Positions 14,313 through 23,063 of a stretch of DNA of 41,393 nt are shown piece by piece. A program made the position numbers and the translations under genes. This DNA is from an uncultured Mucilaginibacter sp. (lineage in GTDB: Bacteria; Bacteroidota; Bacteroidia; Sphingobacteriales; Sphingobacteriaceae), in assembly GCA_903927645.1 (NCBI GenBank), contig CAIYNX010000236.1, positions 1 to 41,393 of the forward strand, read 5' to 3'. The first letter of the stretch is position 1. Each line of letters begins with the position of its first letter. The notes under the pieces are model-generated. The model was not told the DNA's origin and ran no database searches. It saw only the letters and a program-made list of their open reading frames with translations.

Positions 14313-15641
14313 ATGAAGCAGAAATACATTTTAATGGCGCTATTAAGCGTAATAATTCTTAACAGTTGCAGTAACCAAGGAGATCACGGCGAATTAGGTG
14401 GTGGTGTATATGGAAATGGCCGTAGTGCTTTCAACACTTCATTTGTTGAGGGTATGGTGTATATCCCTGGCGGTTCTTTTCTATTAGGACAAGCTGATCA
14501 GGATATTACTTTCTCTCATGTTGCTCAGACCAAGCAAGTTACTATTGCTCCATTTTTCATGGACCAAACCGAAATTACAAACAGCCAATACAAGAAATTT
14601 GTAAATTGGGTTGTTGATTCTATTGCTATTACAGGATATCTGAATGATCCAAAATATTTTTATGAAAGTGCTAAAGGTGCGCCAACTTCCAATGGTAAAA
14701 AATTCATAAACTGGGATTATGTTTCCAAAAATCCTGTGTTTGCACCAAAAAAAGGTACTACTCCTAACCCTTCTGCTCAAAAATTGCAGGGTATGTTTTA
14801 TCAAGGAGATGATAAAGTATTTGATCAAAATGAATTAGATGTAAGATTGCTTAAGTATACCTATGCTGCAATGGTATTACGTGAAGCGGCAACCTACAAA
14901 AACAATAAAACAAAAAAACGTTCTGACTTTATTTTTAGAGATACCGTACCGGTTTATCCTGATACATTGGTTTGGTTAAGTGATTTTTCATATGCTGCTA
15001 ACGAACCTTTAGTTGAAGGCTATTTCTCCCATCCTGCTTACCGTAATTATCCAGTAGTTGGTGTTACTTGGAGGCAGGCAAAAGCCTTTAATTCATGGCG
15101 TACACGTTATAACAACAATTATGCACAAAAGAAACATTTGGCTCGCAGGTTTCCGTATGATTTACCTACAGAAGCTGAGTTTGAATATGCTGCTCGTGGT
15201 GGTAAAATTGGAACAGACTATCCTTGGGGTGGTCCTTACATAAGGAACTCTAAAGGATGTTTGCTTGCTAACTTTAAACCTAGCCGTGGTAATTACATTG
15301 AAGATGGTGGTGCTTATACCGTAAATGTTAAATCATATTTTCCTAATGATTACGGTTTGTATAACATGGCTGGAAACGTAGCCGAGTGGACCAGTTCAGC
15401 TTATGACGAATCATCTACAACATTTGTGAGTGATATTGAGCCAACTTATCATTATTCCGCAAAGCAATCAGATCCTGAAGTGTTTAAAAGAAAAGTGGTG
15501 AGAGGCGGTTCATGGAAAGATGTTGGATACTTTTTACAAAATGCCACCAGAAGTTATGAATTTCAGGATACTGCAAAATCATATATTGGTTTCCGTTGTG
15601 TAACCCGTTTTGTGGGTCGTGAATTAGGTTCAGCAGAATAA
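14313..15641 (+). CDS. gldK: Type IX secretion / gliding lipoprotein GldK
   Basis: A 442-residue lipoprotein with lipobox ILNSC (acylated Cys19). The mature protein is a sulfatase-modifying-factor (FGE/SUMF1) fold: MVYIPGGSFLLGQ, PFFMDQTEITNSQY, LPTEAEFEYAARGG, YNMAGNVAEWTSS, VVRGGSWKD and IGFRCV in order. GldK (PorK in Porphyromonas) is not known to have enzyme activity; with GldN it forms a ring under the outer membrane that is part of the type IX secretion system. Length is normal for GldK. It is the first gene of a four-gene operon; gldL follows after 73 bp. GldJ has the same fold, but the gldL-M-N neighbours identify this one as GldK. Confidence 0.96.
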   Translation: MKQKYILMALLSVIILNSCSNQGDHGELGGGVYGNGRSAFNTSFVEGMVYIPGGSFLLGQADQDITFSHVAQTKQVTIAPFFMDQTEITNSQYKKFVNWVVDSIAITGYLNDPKYFYESAKGAPTSNGKKFINWDYVSKNPVFAPKKGTTPNPSAQKLQGMFYQGDDKVFDQNELDVRLLKYTYAAMVLREAATYKNNKTKKRSDFIFRDTVPVYPDTLVWLSDFSYAANEPLVEGYFSHPAYRNYPVVGVTWRQAKAFNSWRTRYNNNYAQKKHLARRFPYDLPTEAEFEYAARGGKIGTDYPWGGPYIRNSKGCLLANFKPSRGNYIEDGGAYTVNVKSYFPNDYGLYNMAGNVAEWTSSAYDESSTTFVSDIEPTYHYSAKQSDPEVFKRKVVRGGSWKDVGYFLQNATRSYEFQDTAKSYIGFRCVTRFVGRELGSAE

Positions 15642-15714
15642 TTAAAAATTGAAACATTACAAAACAACATAAAACAATTTACAACAAAACAAACAAACCT
15701 AAAATTAAATTATT

Positions 15715-16521
15715 ATGGCAGGAAAAAAACAACCTTTCGGAATCGGTAACATTGTATCATGGGGTGCAACTGTTGTTATCATAGGTTTATTATTTAAAAT
15801 TCAACACTGGCCATATGGCAGTATTTTTATCTCAATCGGATTACTATCTGAAGCATTATTGTTTTTTATCCTTGGTTTTGCTAGGGAAGAAGTGCCTTAC
15901 GATTGGGCAAAGGCTTACCCTGAATTGTTAGATGACGATATTGAACCTGCGGCTAAGCCTGCTAAAAAAATCGCACCAGAAGATAAAAATTTCCCTGCTA
16001 CTCAAGCGCTAGATCAATTATTGCAAGAAGCCAAAATTGGCCCTCAATTAATTGGAAGTTTAGCTGATGGTTTAAGAAATTTTGGTGATAAAGTTGCTTC
16101 AATTTCAAAAGTTACTGATGCTGGTGAAGCTACCGCTGCATTTACTGCAAAAGTTAAACAAGCTGCGGCAAGTTATGATGGTTTACAAGCTGCATTTGCA
16201 AAAGCTACTACAAACTTAACTGAATTAGCTAATTCAGGTTCTGATTCAAAAGCTTACCATGAGCAAATCAATGCTTTAGCTAAAAATCTTTCTTCATTGA
16301 ATTCTGTGTATGAATTAGAATTACAAGATTCTAGCAATCACTTTAAAACAATGAACAAGTTTTATCAAAATATTGAATTAACCATGGGTAACTTCAATGA
16401 ATCATTGAATGACTCTAAGACTTTCAAAGAAGAAGTTGGACGCTTATCTAAAAATCTGTCTACGTTAAATGCTATTTACGGAAATATGATCACGGCTATG
16501 AATCAGCCTCGTGGGAATTAA
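15715..16521 (+). CDS. gldL: Type IX secretion motor protein GldL
   Basis: A 268-residue inner-membrane protein with two N-terminal transmembrane helices (about 11-28 and 35-55) and a long cytoplasmic part that is helical and coiled-coil-like (about 90-265). Charged residues inside the membrane, K28 in GLLFKIQHWPYG and E46 in LLSEALLFF, correspond to the Lys and Glu expected for the proton-conducting GldL pentamer. With the GldM dimer it forms the rotary motor that powers gliding and type IX secretion. A spacer of 45 bp separates it from gldM. Length is slightly above that of the F. johnsoniae protein. Confidence 0.95.
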   Translation: MAGKKQPFGIGNIVSWGATVVIIGLLFKIQHWPYGSIFISIGLLSEALLFFILGFAREEVPYDWAKAYPELLDDDIEPAAKPAKKIAPEDKNFPATQALDQLLQEAKIGPQLIGSLADGLRNFGDKVASISKVTDAGEATAAFTAKVKQAAASYDGLQAAFAKATTNLTELANSGSDSKAYHEQINALAKNLSSLNSVYELELQDSSNHFKTMNKFYQNIELTMGNFNESLNDSKTFKEEVGRLSKNLSTLNAIYGNMITAMNQPRGN

Positions 16522-16566
16522 TTGATTAATTAACTAAATTGATAATTAAACTTAATCTTAAATCAT

Positions 16567-18111
16567 ATGGCCGGAGGTAAAGAAACCCCAAGACAGCGAA
16601 TGATCGGTATTTTATACCTTGTACTATTAGGCCTAATTGCCTTAGACGTACCGGATAATCTACTCGATTCATTCAAAAATATCGCAGATAGCTTAACTGC
16701 ATCAAAAGCTAACGTAACAACTGGTATAAATACCACTATTAAAGCTTTTGAAAACAGCAAATTAAAAGACCAAAAGGAAAGAGCTACCCCAATTTACGAA
16801 CGCGCAATTAAAGCTAGAAACTTAGCTGACGCTTTTGATAAATACGTAGACTCAATTAAATCAATATTGATTAAGAATGCTGGTGGTATAGATCCTGTAA
16901 CACAAGACTATAAAGGTCGTGATGATATGGATGTATCATTCCATTTATTAGTTAATGAAGGTAAAGGTGAAGGTTACACTTTACATAAGAAAATTGATGC
17001 TTTGCGTGAAGGCTTAATGGCTTCATTAAAGGATGACAGAGAAAGAGCAGGTATTGATCTTCCTTTACATCCTGATGCGCCAAGACCAGTAAGTGGACAA
17101 CCTAAAAAGGATTGGGAAGCTGCTAACTTTGGTGAAGGTATACCAATGGCTGCAGCTATGACAGCCCTGGTTAAACTTCAATCTGATGCTAAAAACGCTG
17201 AAAACGAAATCATTAAAAAGATTTTAATTGAAGCCGATCAAACTTCAGTAAACCTTGATAAATTCGAGGCTACTGCAGTTGCGCCAACAAGCTATATTTT
17301 AGTTGGTCATCCATACACAGCTGATGTGTTTTTAACTGCTTATGACTCTCAAAAGTCGCCAACTATTACAGTTAACGGATCGCCAATTCAAGTAGTACAA
17401 GGTAAAGGTAAATATGTTGGTAGTACTGCTACTGAAGGTTTACATACTTGGACCGGTACTATTAGCTTTAAGGATAACAATGGTGAAATAAAAACTTATC
17501 AAACCCAACCACAAACTTATTTCGTAACTAAACCATCTGCAGTTGTTTCTGCTGACAAGATGAATGTTATGTATATTGGTTTACCAAATCCACTATCAGT
17601 TTCGGCTCCTGGCTCTAACTTGAAGGATTTAACGGTTACCATTTCAAATGGTAAATTAACAGGTGGTGATGGTCATTATGTGGCTACTCTTGCTACTCCT
17701 ACCGATGTAGTAGTTACAGTATCAGGCCAAGTTGGTAAAGGTAAAACAGAAGTTTTAGGAACATCAAAATTCAGGGTTAAACGTTTACCAGATCCAAAAC
17801 CAGTTTTTGCTGGAAAGAGTGGTGGGGATGTTACCGCTGTAAATATCAGATCACAAGACGCTCTTTATGCTGTTTTAAAAGATTTTGACTTTGATGCCAA
17901 ATTTACAATAACACACTTTAATTTGAATGTTCAGAAGCCACGTCAAGATATCGTAACATATCTTGCTACAACTGGTCAATTAACAGCTCAAATGAAGACC
18001 ATTTTAAGTACTATAACCCCTGGTTCATTAATAGAATTTTCTAATATTGCCGCGGTTGGTCCTGATGGTGCTCAAAGAGGACTAGATCCTATAATAATAC
18101 ATGTTAAATAA
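16567..18111 (+). CDS. gldM: Type IX secretion motor protein GldM
   Basis: A 514-residue protein with one N-terminal transmembrane helix (about 13-30, IGILYLVLLGLIALDV) preceded by the basic ETPRQRM segment, and a long periplasmic part. Known GldM structures have four periplasmic domains in a row (D1 helical, D2-D4 beta-rich); the sequence agrees, being helical to about residue 225 and strand-rich afterwards. The GldM dimer crosses the GldL pentamer and reaches the GldK/GldN ring. Internal Gly/Thr-rich strands (HYVATLATPTDVVVTVSG) fall in D3. Only 7 bp separate its stop from the gldN start. Confidence 0.96.
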   Translation: MAGGKETPRQRMIGILYLVLLGLIALDVPDNLLDSFKNIADSLTASKANVTTGINTTIKAFENSKLKDQKERATPIYERAIKARNLADAFDKYVDSIKSILIKNAGGIDPVTQDYKGRDDMDVSFHLLVNEGKGEGYTLHKKIDALREGLMASLKDDRERAGIDLPLHPDAPRPVSGQPKKDWEAANFGEGIPMAAAMTALVKLQSDAKNAENEIIKKILIEADQTSVNLDKFEATAVAPTSYILVGHPYTADVFLTAYDSQKSPTITVNGSPIQVVQGKGKYVGSTATEGLHTWTGTISFKDNNGEIKTYQTQPQTYFVTKPSAVVSADKMNVMYIGLPNPLSVSAPGSNLKDLTVTISNGKLTGGDGHYVATLATPTDVVVTVSGQVGKGKTEVLGTSKFRVKRLPDPKPVFAGKSGGDVTAVNIRSQDALYAVLKDFDFDAKFTITHFNLNVQKPRQDIVTYLATTGQLTAQMKTILSTITPGSLIEFSNIAAVGPDGAQRGLDPIIIHVK

Positions 18112-18118
18112 TTGAACT

Positions 18119-19147
18119 ATGAAAAAACGGTTTTTAATTGTAATACTTTGCTTACTTTGTACAGTAGCTTTCTCCCAAACTACCAAGAAAAAAGGGAAAA
18201 AGAAACGTGCAAATACTACCCAAGGTGTTAAGAAAAGGAAGAAAAAGAGTAAAATAGCAGCTGTTGCTGTTCCATCTGCACCGGAACAAGCACCTGTGCC
18301 ACCTACTCCTGTAGTACCTGTTGATACTCCCAAAAAAGTGATTGTAGAGGTTCCAAAAAAACCTTTTATACGCCCGCTTGATGGTTATATTGAAAAGAGT
18401 AATATTCTCAATTCTAAATTAAAGCCGTATCCTTATATTCGCGAAGCTGACGTTGCTTATTCAAAAAGGATTTGGAGAGAGATCGATTTAAGGGAAAAAT
18501 TAAATCAGTATTTAAATTCTCCTAAAGCTAGATTGATTGATATCATACTTGAAGCAGTTGAGTCTGGAGAATTAACCGCCTATGATCCTACTAATGGTAG
18601 TAAGGAAGACATTGATGGTGATGCTTTTGCACATCCATTCCCTTCAACTGACAAGGCTCGTTCTTCGTTAATTGATAGTTCATATGCTGATGTATTTGAT
18701 AAAGATGGTAACAAAATCGGGTCTGTTTTAAAAGCTAATGGTGTTGATCCGGATAGTTTATGTTACAAATTCAGGATAAAAGAAGATTGGATTTTTGACA
18801 AACAACGATCTGTATTTGAACCTCGAATTGTTGGTATTGCAGCCCTAAAGAAAGTTAAAATTGATGGTATAAGTACCAATGATTTTCAGCCTGCTTTCTG
18901 GATTTACTTTAAAGAAGCCAGACCTATCTTTGTAACTAAAGAGGTTGCAAGTAAAGGAACTGATGCTTCCGGATTAAGTTTTGATGATGTATTTGTTAAA
19001 AGATTATTTACAAGTTATATCATCAAAGAATCCAACGAGAAAAATGAAAAAATTAAAGATTACAAAACTGGTATTGATAAGTTGTACGAATCTGAAAGGA
19101 TAAAGAAAGCCTTAATGGATTGGGAACTTAACCTTTGGCAATATTAA
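18119..19147 (+). CDS. gldN: Type IX secretion protein GldN, with a basic Pro-rich linker
   Basis: A 342-residue exported protein with a signal peptide (about 1-20, ending CTVAFSQ). Next comes an unusually Lys/Arg-rich stretch (about 21-44) and an Ala/Pro/Val-rich linker (about 45-80), and then the conserved GldN domain from about residue 82 (DGYIEKSNI, READVAYSKRIWREIDLREK, FRIKEDWIFDKQRSVFEPRI, PAFWIYFKEARPIF, and a C-terminal LMDWELNLWQY). GldN binds GldK in the ring under the outer membrane. The basic linker lies right after the cleavage site and could contact peptidoglycan or lipid phosphates; that is inference. It is the last gene of the operon, with a strong terminator 18 bp later. Confidence 0.94.
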   Translation: MKKRFLIVILCLLCTVAFSQTTKKKGKKKRANTTQGVKKRKKKSKIAAVAVPSAPEQAPVPPTPVVPVDTPKKVIVEVPKKPFIRPLDGYIEKSNILNSKLKPYPYIREADVAYSKRIWREIDLREKLNQYLNSPKARLIDIILEAVESGELTAYDPTNGSKEDIDGDAFAHPFPSTDKARSSLIDSSYADVFDKDGNKIGSVLKANGVDPDSLCYKFRIKEDWIFDKQRSVFEPRIVGIAALKKVKIDGISTNDFQPAFWIYFKEARPIFVTKEVASKGTDASGLSFDDVFVKRLFTSYIIKESNEKNEKIKDYKTGIDKLYESERIKKALMDWELNLWQY

Positions 19148-19164
19148 TCTTTAAATAATGTATA

Positions 19165-19200
19165 AAAAAGACCCACTGTATTTTTACAGTGGGTCTTTTT
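19165..19200. terminator. Strong terminator after gldN
   Basis: A 16-bp perfect stem (19165-19180 with 19185-19200) with a TTTT loop; the core is GACCCACTGTA / TACAGTGGGTC. The A-run on one side and T-run on the other make it functional in both directions. Confidence 0.92.
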
Positions 19201-19395
19201 TATTTATTCAGCTTATTTACCATTCTTATAATTGTTTTAAAAAATATTGACTTTTAAAGAACCTATATTTTTTAATTAATTAGTTGATAGTACTGTTAGT
19301 GTAAAATGGAAGATGTAACTGATGGTTTTAGAATAATGAATTTTTTTAAATTTGATATTTATTTTAGAATCGAATTATTTAAACCCTAATGTTTT

Positions 19396-19677
19396 TTATT
19401 CAACACTTACTGTTAGCCCTTCTTGTTGTAGTATTTTTCGGTAAACTTCTACCTCGGTTAATGAGCCCTCCAGAATTGCGCATTTGCCTTCATTATGAAC
19501 CTTCCAGGCAATTTTTTCGGCTTGATTTTCTGAGTAATCAAGATATTTCATCATGCAATATATTACATGCTCAAATGAGTTTACATCATCGTTCCATAAA
19601 ATTAAACGATGCATTTGTTTTAAACTTGTTAAAATATCCTCGAGGGTAAATGTTTCTTCCTGTACTTCGGTTGGCAT
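19396..19677 (-). CDS. clpS: ATP-dependent Clp protease adaptor ClpS
   Basis: A 94-residue adaptor that delivers N-degron substrates to ClpA-type unfoldases. It has the ClpS signature LILWNDDVNSFEHVI, then MMKYLDYSENQAEKIAWKVHNEGKCAI, and ends with the short strand-helix LTEVEVYRKILQQEGLTVSVE. The Asn-Asp-Asp and His of the N-degron pocket are present. The start ATG at 19675-19677 is preferred over an in-frame upstream start four codons earlier. No clpA gene is nearby, as is usual in Bacteroidota. A TAAGTTTG box lies only about ten bases upstream of the start codon. Confidence 0.93.
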   Translation of the reverse strand: MPTEVQEETFTLEDILTSLKQMHRLILWNDDVNSFEHVIYCMMKYLDYSENQAEKIAWKVHNEGKCAILEGSLTEVEVYRKILQQEGLTVSVE

Positions 19678-19686
19678 AATCAATAA

Positions 19687-19694
19687 CAAACTTA
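19687..19694 (-). promoter_or_regulatory. -7-like box close to the clpS start
   Basis: TAAGTTTG on the minus strand fits TAnnTTTG. If it is used, transcription begins about three bases before the ATG. No -33 box is evident. Confidence 0.3.
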
Positions 19695-19878
19695 ATAAAA
19701 ACTATAATAATTGTTTAAAATTAATAATCATAAATATTTTTTAGTTTTTGAATGCTCTTTATTGGCGAGCATTAAAATATTTGAATATAATAGGAGGTAG
19801 AGAATTTAGTAATTACTCATTATGATGGACAATTATATAAGGCATTAATATAGTCTTTGAATTATTTAAAGTTATTTG

Positions 19879-20361
19879 TTAATTGTATTTCTTTTGAATT
19901 CCATAGTAATAATCATCGGCTTTCCCATCTTCATTAAAATCTATATATCCGCTAAAGGTAGCATGGTTAGCATTAATGGATAATTGGTATTTATACACCG
20001 CTCTGCTGGGTTTTATTTGGCTGATGGTAATTTTATTTCCTTTTATAAACCAGATACCTTCGGTTCTTCTAATTTGGCTATCCTTAAGGTTGAAATATTC
20101 AGAATAATAAGTGCCATTCTTTTCAAAATGCGTACGGATAGGGTGTATTTTTAGGATAGCCTCCCAATTGGTGCTATCCGCCGATATTACTTCAATAGGT
20201 TTACCTTTTTTATTTACTACAATATTCATATAAACATTACGCCATTCACCTATTAATTGATCGGTAAGATCATGCTGTGTTTGCCTTGTGAAAGACATTA
20301 ACAAAAAGGCAATCATAATCCTAAACAAGTTTTTAATGTTAAATTTTCGAGTTTTTTTCAT
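19879..20361 (-). CDS. Small exported protein, lipocalin-like, with a calcium-loop-like tail
   Basis: A 160-residue protein with a signal sequence or N-terminal anchor (about 9-25, LFRIMIAFLLMSF). The pattern LIGEWRNVYMNI, HFEKNGTYYSEYF, EGIWFIKGNKITI and YKYQLSINANHATFSGY resembles the lipocalin-like proteins of Bacteroidota (strand-turn repeats starting with G-x-W). Near the end DFNEDGKADDYYYG fits the D-x-N-x-D-G-x-x-D calcium-binding loop of EF-hand/dockerin type. Function unknown. It is a lone gene between clpS and aconitase on the same strand. Confidence 0.62.
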   Translation of the reverse strand: MKKTRKFNIKNLFRIMIAFLLMSFTRQTQHDLTDQLIGEWRNVYMNIVVNKKGKPIEVISADSTNWEAILKIHPIRTHFEKNGTYYSEYFNLKDSQIRRTEGIWFIKGNKITISQIKPSRAVYKYQLSINANHATFSGYIDFNEDGKADDYYYGIQKKYN

Positions 20362-20458
20362 TAGAATTTTAGGTTGATTTAAATTTTCAATATAAAACTA
20401 AAATTATGTTATTAAATATCAAAAGCCTAGTTTATATTGAAATACCATTCCACAAAAA

Positions 20459-20480
20459 AAGCCCCCCAATTGGGAGGCTT
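20459..20480 (-). terminator. Intrinsic terminator of the aconitase gene
   Basis: An 11-bp stem with one mismatch around the palindromic centre CCCAATTGGG, followed on the minus strand by TTTTTT. It lies 50 bp after the aconitase stop. Confidence 0.75.
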
Positions 20481-20529
20481 AAAATAATAAAAAAATAATC
20501 CGAAATGGAAATTCTGAAATCTAAAATCC

Positions 20530-22797
20530 CTAACTTGCCATTTGCTTACGGATGATATTTAAGGCACCACCTGCTTTAAACCATTCAATTTGCTGCGCGT
20601 TATAAGTATGGTTTACTGCAAAACTTTCTACCGAACCATCTTTATGACTCAGCTCAACTGTTAGTTGCTTGCCTGGTGCAAAAGCGGTTAAGCCTTTTAT
20701 AGCAATGGTATCGTCTTCCTGAATTTTATCATAATCGGCAGGGTTGGCAAAAGTAATGGCCAACATACCTTGTTTTTTAAGGTTTGTTTCGTGTATACGA
20801 GCAAATGATTTTACCAAAATGGCACGAACACCCAGATGACGAGGCTCCATTGCCGCATGCTCACGAGATGAGCCTTCGCCATAATTTTCATCGCCTACTA
20901 CTATGGTACCAATACCTTTGACTTTATAATCACGTTGGGTGGCAGGTACAGGTCCATATTCGCCAGTCAGTTCGTTTTTAACGCTATCCGCATTGCCATT
21001 AAAGTAATTGATGGCACCTATAAGCATATTGTTAGAAATATTATCCAAATGCCCACGGAATTTTAACCATGGTCCGGCCATTGAAATATGGTCGGTAGTA
21101 CATTTGCCTTTTGCTTTGATCAATAATTTTAAACCTGATAGATCAGTGCCTTCCCATGCGGCAAAAGGATCTAGCAATTGCAAGCGTGATGATTTTGGAT
21201 CAACCTTTACTTCTACCTTGCTACCATCTTCAGCAGGGGCTTGGTAACCCGCATCTTCAACAGCAAAGCCTTTCAATGGCATTTCAATACCTAGTGGTTC
21301 GTCTAATTTTACTTGCTCACCGTTTTCGTTGGTTATGGTATCTGTTAGTGGGTTAAAGGTTAAATCGCCGGCAATGGCAAAAGCAGTTACAATTTCGGGC
21401 GAAGCTACAAAAGCGTGGGTATTTACGTTACCATCATTTCGTTTCGCAAAGTTACGGTTAAAGGAGGTGATGATAGAGTTTTTGCGGGTTGGGTCGTTCG
21501 TATGCCTCGCCCACTGACCGATGCATGGTCCGCAAGCATTTGCTAATACAACACCACCCATACTTTCAAAAGTACTTAAGTAACCATCTCGTTCTACTGT
21601 ATAACGAACCAACTCGGAGCCCGGGGTAATTGTAAATTCAGCCTTTGTTTTAAGATGCTTGTCGATAGCCTGTTTAGCTATAGAAGCCGAGCGGGTTATA
21701 TCTTCGTAAGACGAATTGGTACAAGAGCCAATTAAACCAACTTCTAATTCTGCAGGCCAGTTATTTTCTTTAACAGCAGCCGCGAATTTTGATATAGGCC
21801 AGGCCAAATCGGGAGTAAATGGTCCGTTAATATGTGGCTCTAATTCATCAAGGTTTATTTCAATAACTTGGTCAAAATACTGGCCCGGGTTTGCATATAC
21901 TTCAGGGTCGCCAGTTAAATGTTCTTTAATGGCATCAGCTAAAGTAGCAATTTCGCCACGTTTGGTTCCTTTCAGATAATCTGCAATTTTTTCATCATAT
22001 CCAAAAATAGAGGTAGTGGCACCAATTTCGGCACCCATATTGCAAATAGTACCTTTTCCGGTAGCTGATAATGAGCTGGCACCATCTCCAAAATATTCAA
22101 CAATAGCACCCGTACCGCCCTTTACAGTCAAAATACCTGCAACCTTTAATATCACATCTTTTGCAGATGTCCATCCTGAAAGTTTTCCGGTAAGTTTTAC
22201 ACCAATTAATTTAGGAAATTTTAGCTCCCAAGGTAAGCCTGCCATTACATCGCAAGCATCTGCTCCGCCTACGCCTATCGCTATCATGCCTAACCCACCT
22301 GCATTTGGAGTATGCGAGTCGGTCCCTATCATTAATCCACCTGGAAATGCGTAATTTTCCAAAACTACCTGGTGAATAATACCAGCTCCGGGTTTCCAAA
22401 AACCTAAACCATATTTATCTGATACGGAGGCTAAAAAATCGTATACTTCTTTATTTACATCCTTTGCAACATTTAAGTCTTCCGTAGCACCAATTTTAGC
22501 TTGTATCAGGTGATCGCAATGTACGGTTGATGGTACAGCAACTTTTGGCCTACCAGCTTGCATAAATTGTAGCAAAGCCATTTGGGCGGTGGCATCTTGC
22601 ATGGCAACCCTATCGGGTGCAAAATCAACATAATCTACACTTCGGCCAAAAGCCTTATGTGCATCGCCCTCAGAAAGGTGGGCATACAAAATTTTTTCGG
22701 TTAATGTTAGGTTTTTACCTGTAGCCTTACGGGCGGCAGCCAAACGGATACCATATTGGTCGTAAACCTTTTTGATCATATCTAAATCAAAAGCCAT
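20530..22797 (-). CDS. acn: Aconitate hydratase
   Basis: A 755-residue TCA-cycle enzyme that isomerises citrate to isocitrate via cis-aconitate. The 4Fe-4S ligands are visible: C359 in GSCTNSS, and C422 and C425 in ACGPCIGQW. Other landmarks are the substrate-site [12 protein letters not shown] and the C-terminal swivel-domain motif [11 protein letters not shown]. Length and motif order match the mitochondrial-type aconitase found in Bacteroidota rather than the longer bacterial AcnA. It is a single gene with its own terminator. The upstream 266 bases contain no gene and presumably the promoter. Confidence 0.96.
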   Translation of the reverse strand: MAFDLDMIKKVYDQYGIRLAAARKATGKNLTLTEKILYAHLSEGDAHKAFGRSVDYVDFAPDRVAMQDATAQMALLQFMQAGRPKVAVPSTVHCDHLIQAKIGATEDLNVAKDVNKEVYDFLASVSDKYGLGFWKPGAGIIHQVVLENYAFPGGLMIGTDSHTPNAGGLGMIAIGVGGADACDVMAGLPWELKFPKLIGVKLTGKLSGWTSAKDVILKVAGILTVKGGTGAIVEYFGDGASSLSATGKGTICNMGAEIGATTSIFGYDEKIADYLKGTKRGEIATLADAIKEHLTGDPEVYANPGQYFDQVIEINLDELEPHINGPFTPDLAWPISKFAAAVKENNWPAELEVGLIGSCTNSSYEDITRSASIAKQAIDKHLKTKAEFTITPGSELVRYTVERDGYLSTFESMGGVVLANACGPCIGQWARHTNDPTRKNSIITSFNRNFAKRNDGNVNTHAFVASPEIVTAFAIAGDLTFNPLTDTITNENGEQVKLDEPLGIEMPLKGFAVEDAGYQAPAEDGSKVEVKVDPKSSRLQLLDPFAAWEGTDLSGLKLLIKAKGKCTTDHISMAGPWLKFRGHLDNISNNMLIGAINYFNGNADSVKNELTGEYGPVPATQRDYKVKGIGTIVVGDENYGEGSSREHAAMEPRHLGVRAILVKSFARIHETNLKKQGMLAITFANPADYDKIQEDDTIAIKGLTAFAPGKQLTVELSHKDGSVESFAVNHTYNAQQIEWFKAGGALNIIRKQMAS

Positions 22798-23063
22798 TTT
22801 ATTGATTTTTAGGTGTAAAGTATAATATTTTATAAACCTAGCTGCTAAAGCTAAATTAAGTGGCGAAATTACAAAAATTACAATTAATTGGTATTAAAGG
22901 GAACAACAAATTTTGTTATTAGTATTGATTCCAAAATGATTGCTAAACAAGTTGTTAAATTGAGAATTAGCAGATTAACAGTAAATGAAATTTGGTAATA
23001 TATTAATTGAAAAAATGTGGCTAACAGAATTAAAATTTATTAATTAACAGAAATTAAAATTGT

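Noticed and set aside
14484..14828. 114-codon minus-strand frame inside gldK
   Set aside because: Antisense shadow of a strongly supported gene; rich in rare combinations and without homology signal.
22016..22354. Long plus-strand frames opposite aconitase
   Set aside because: They follow the codon pattern of the aconitase gene on the other strand and carry no domain of their own.
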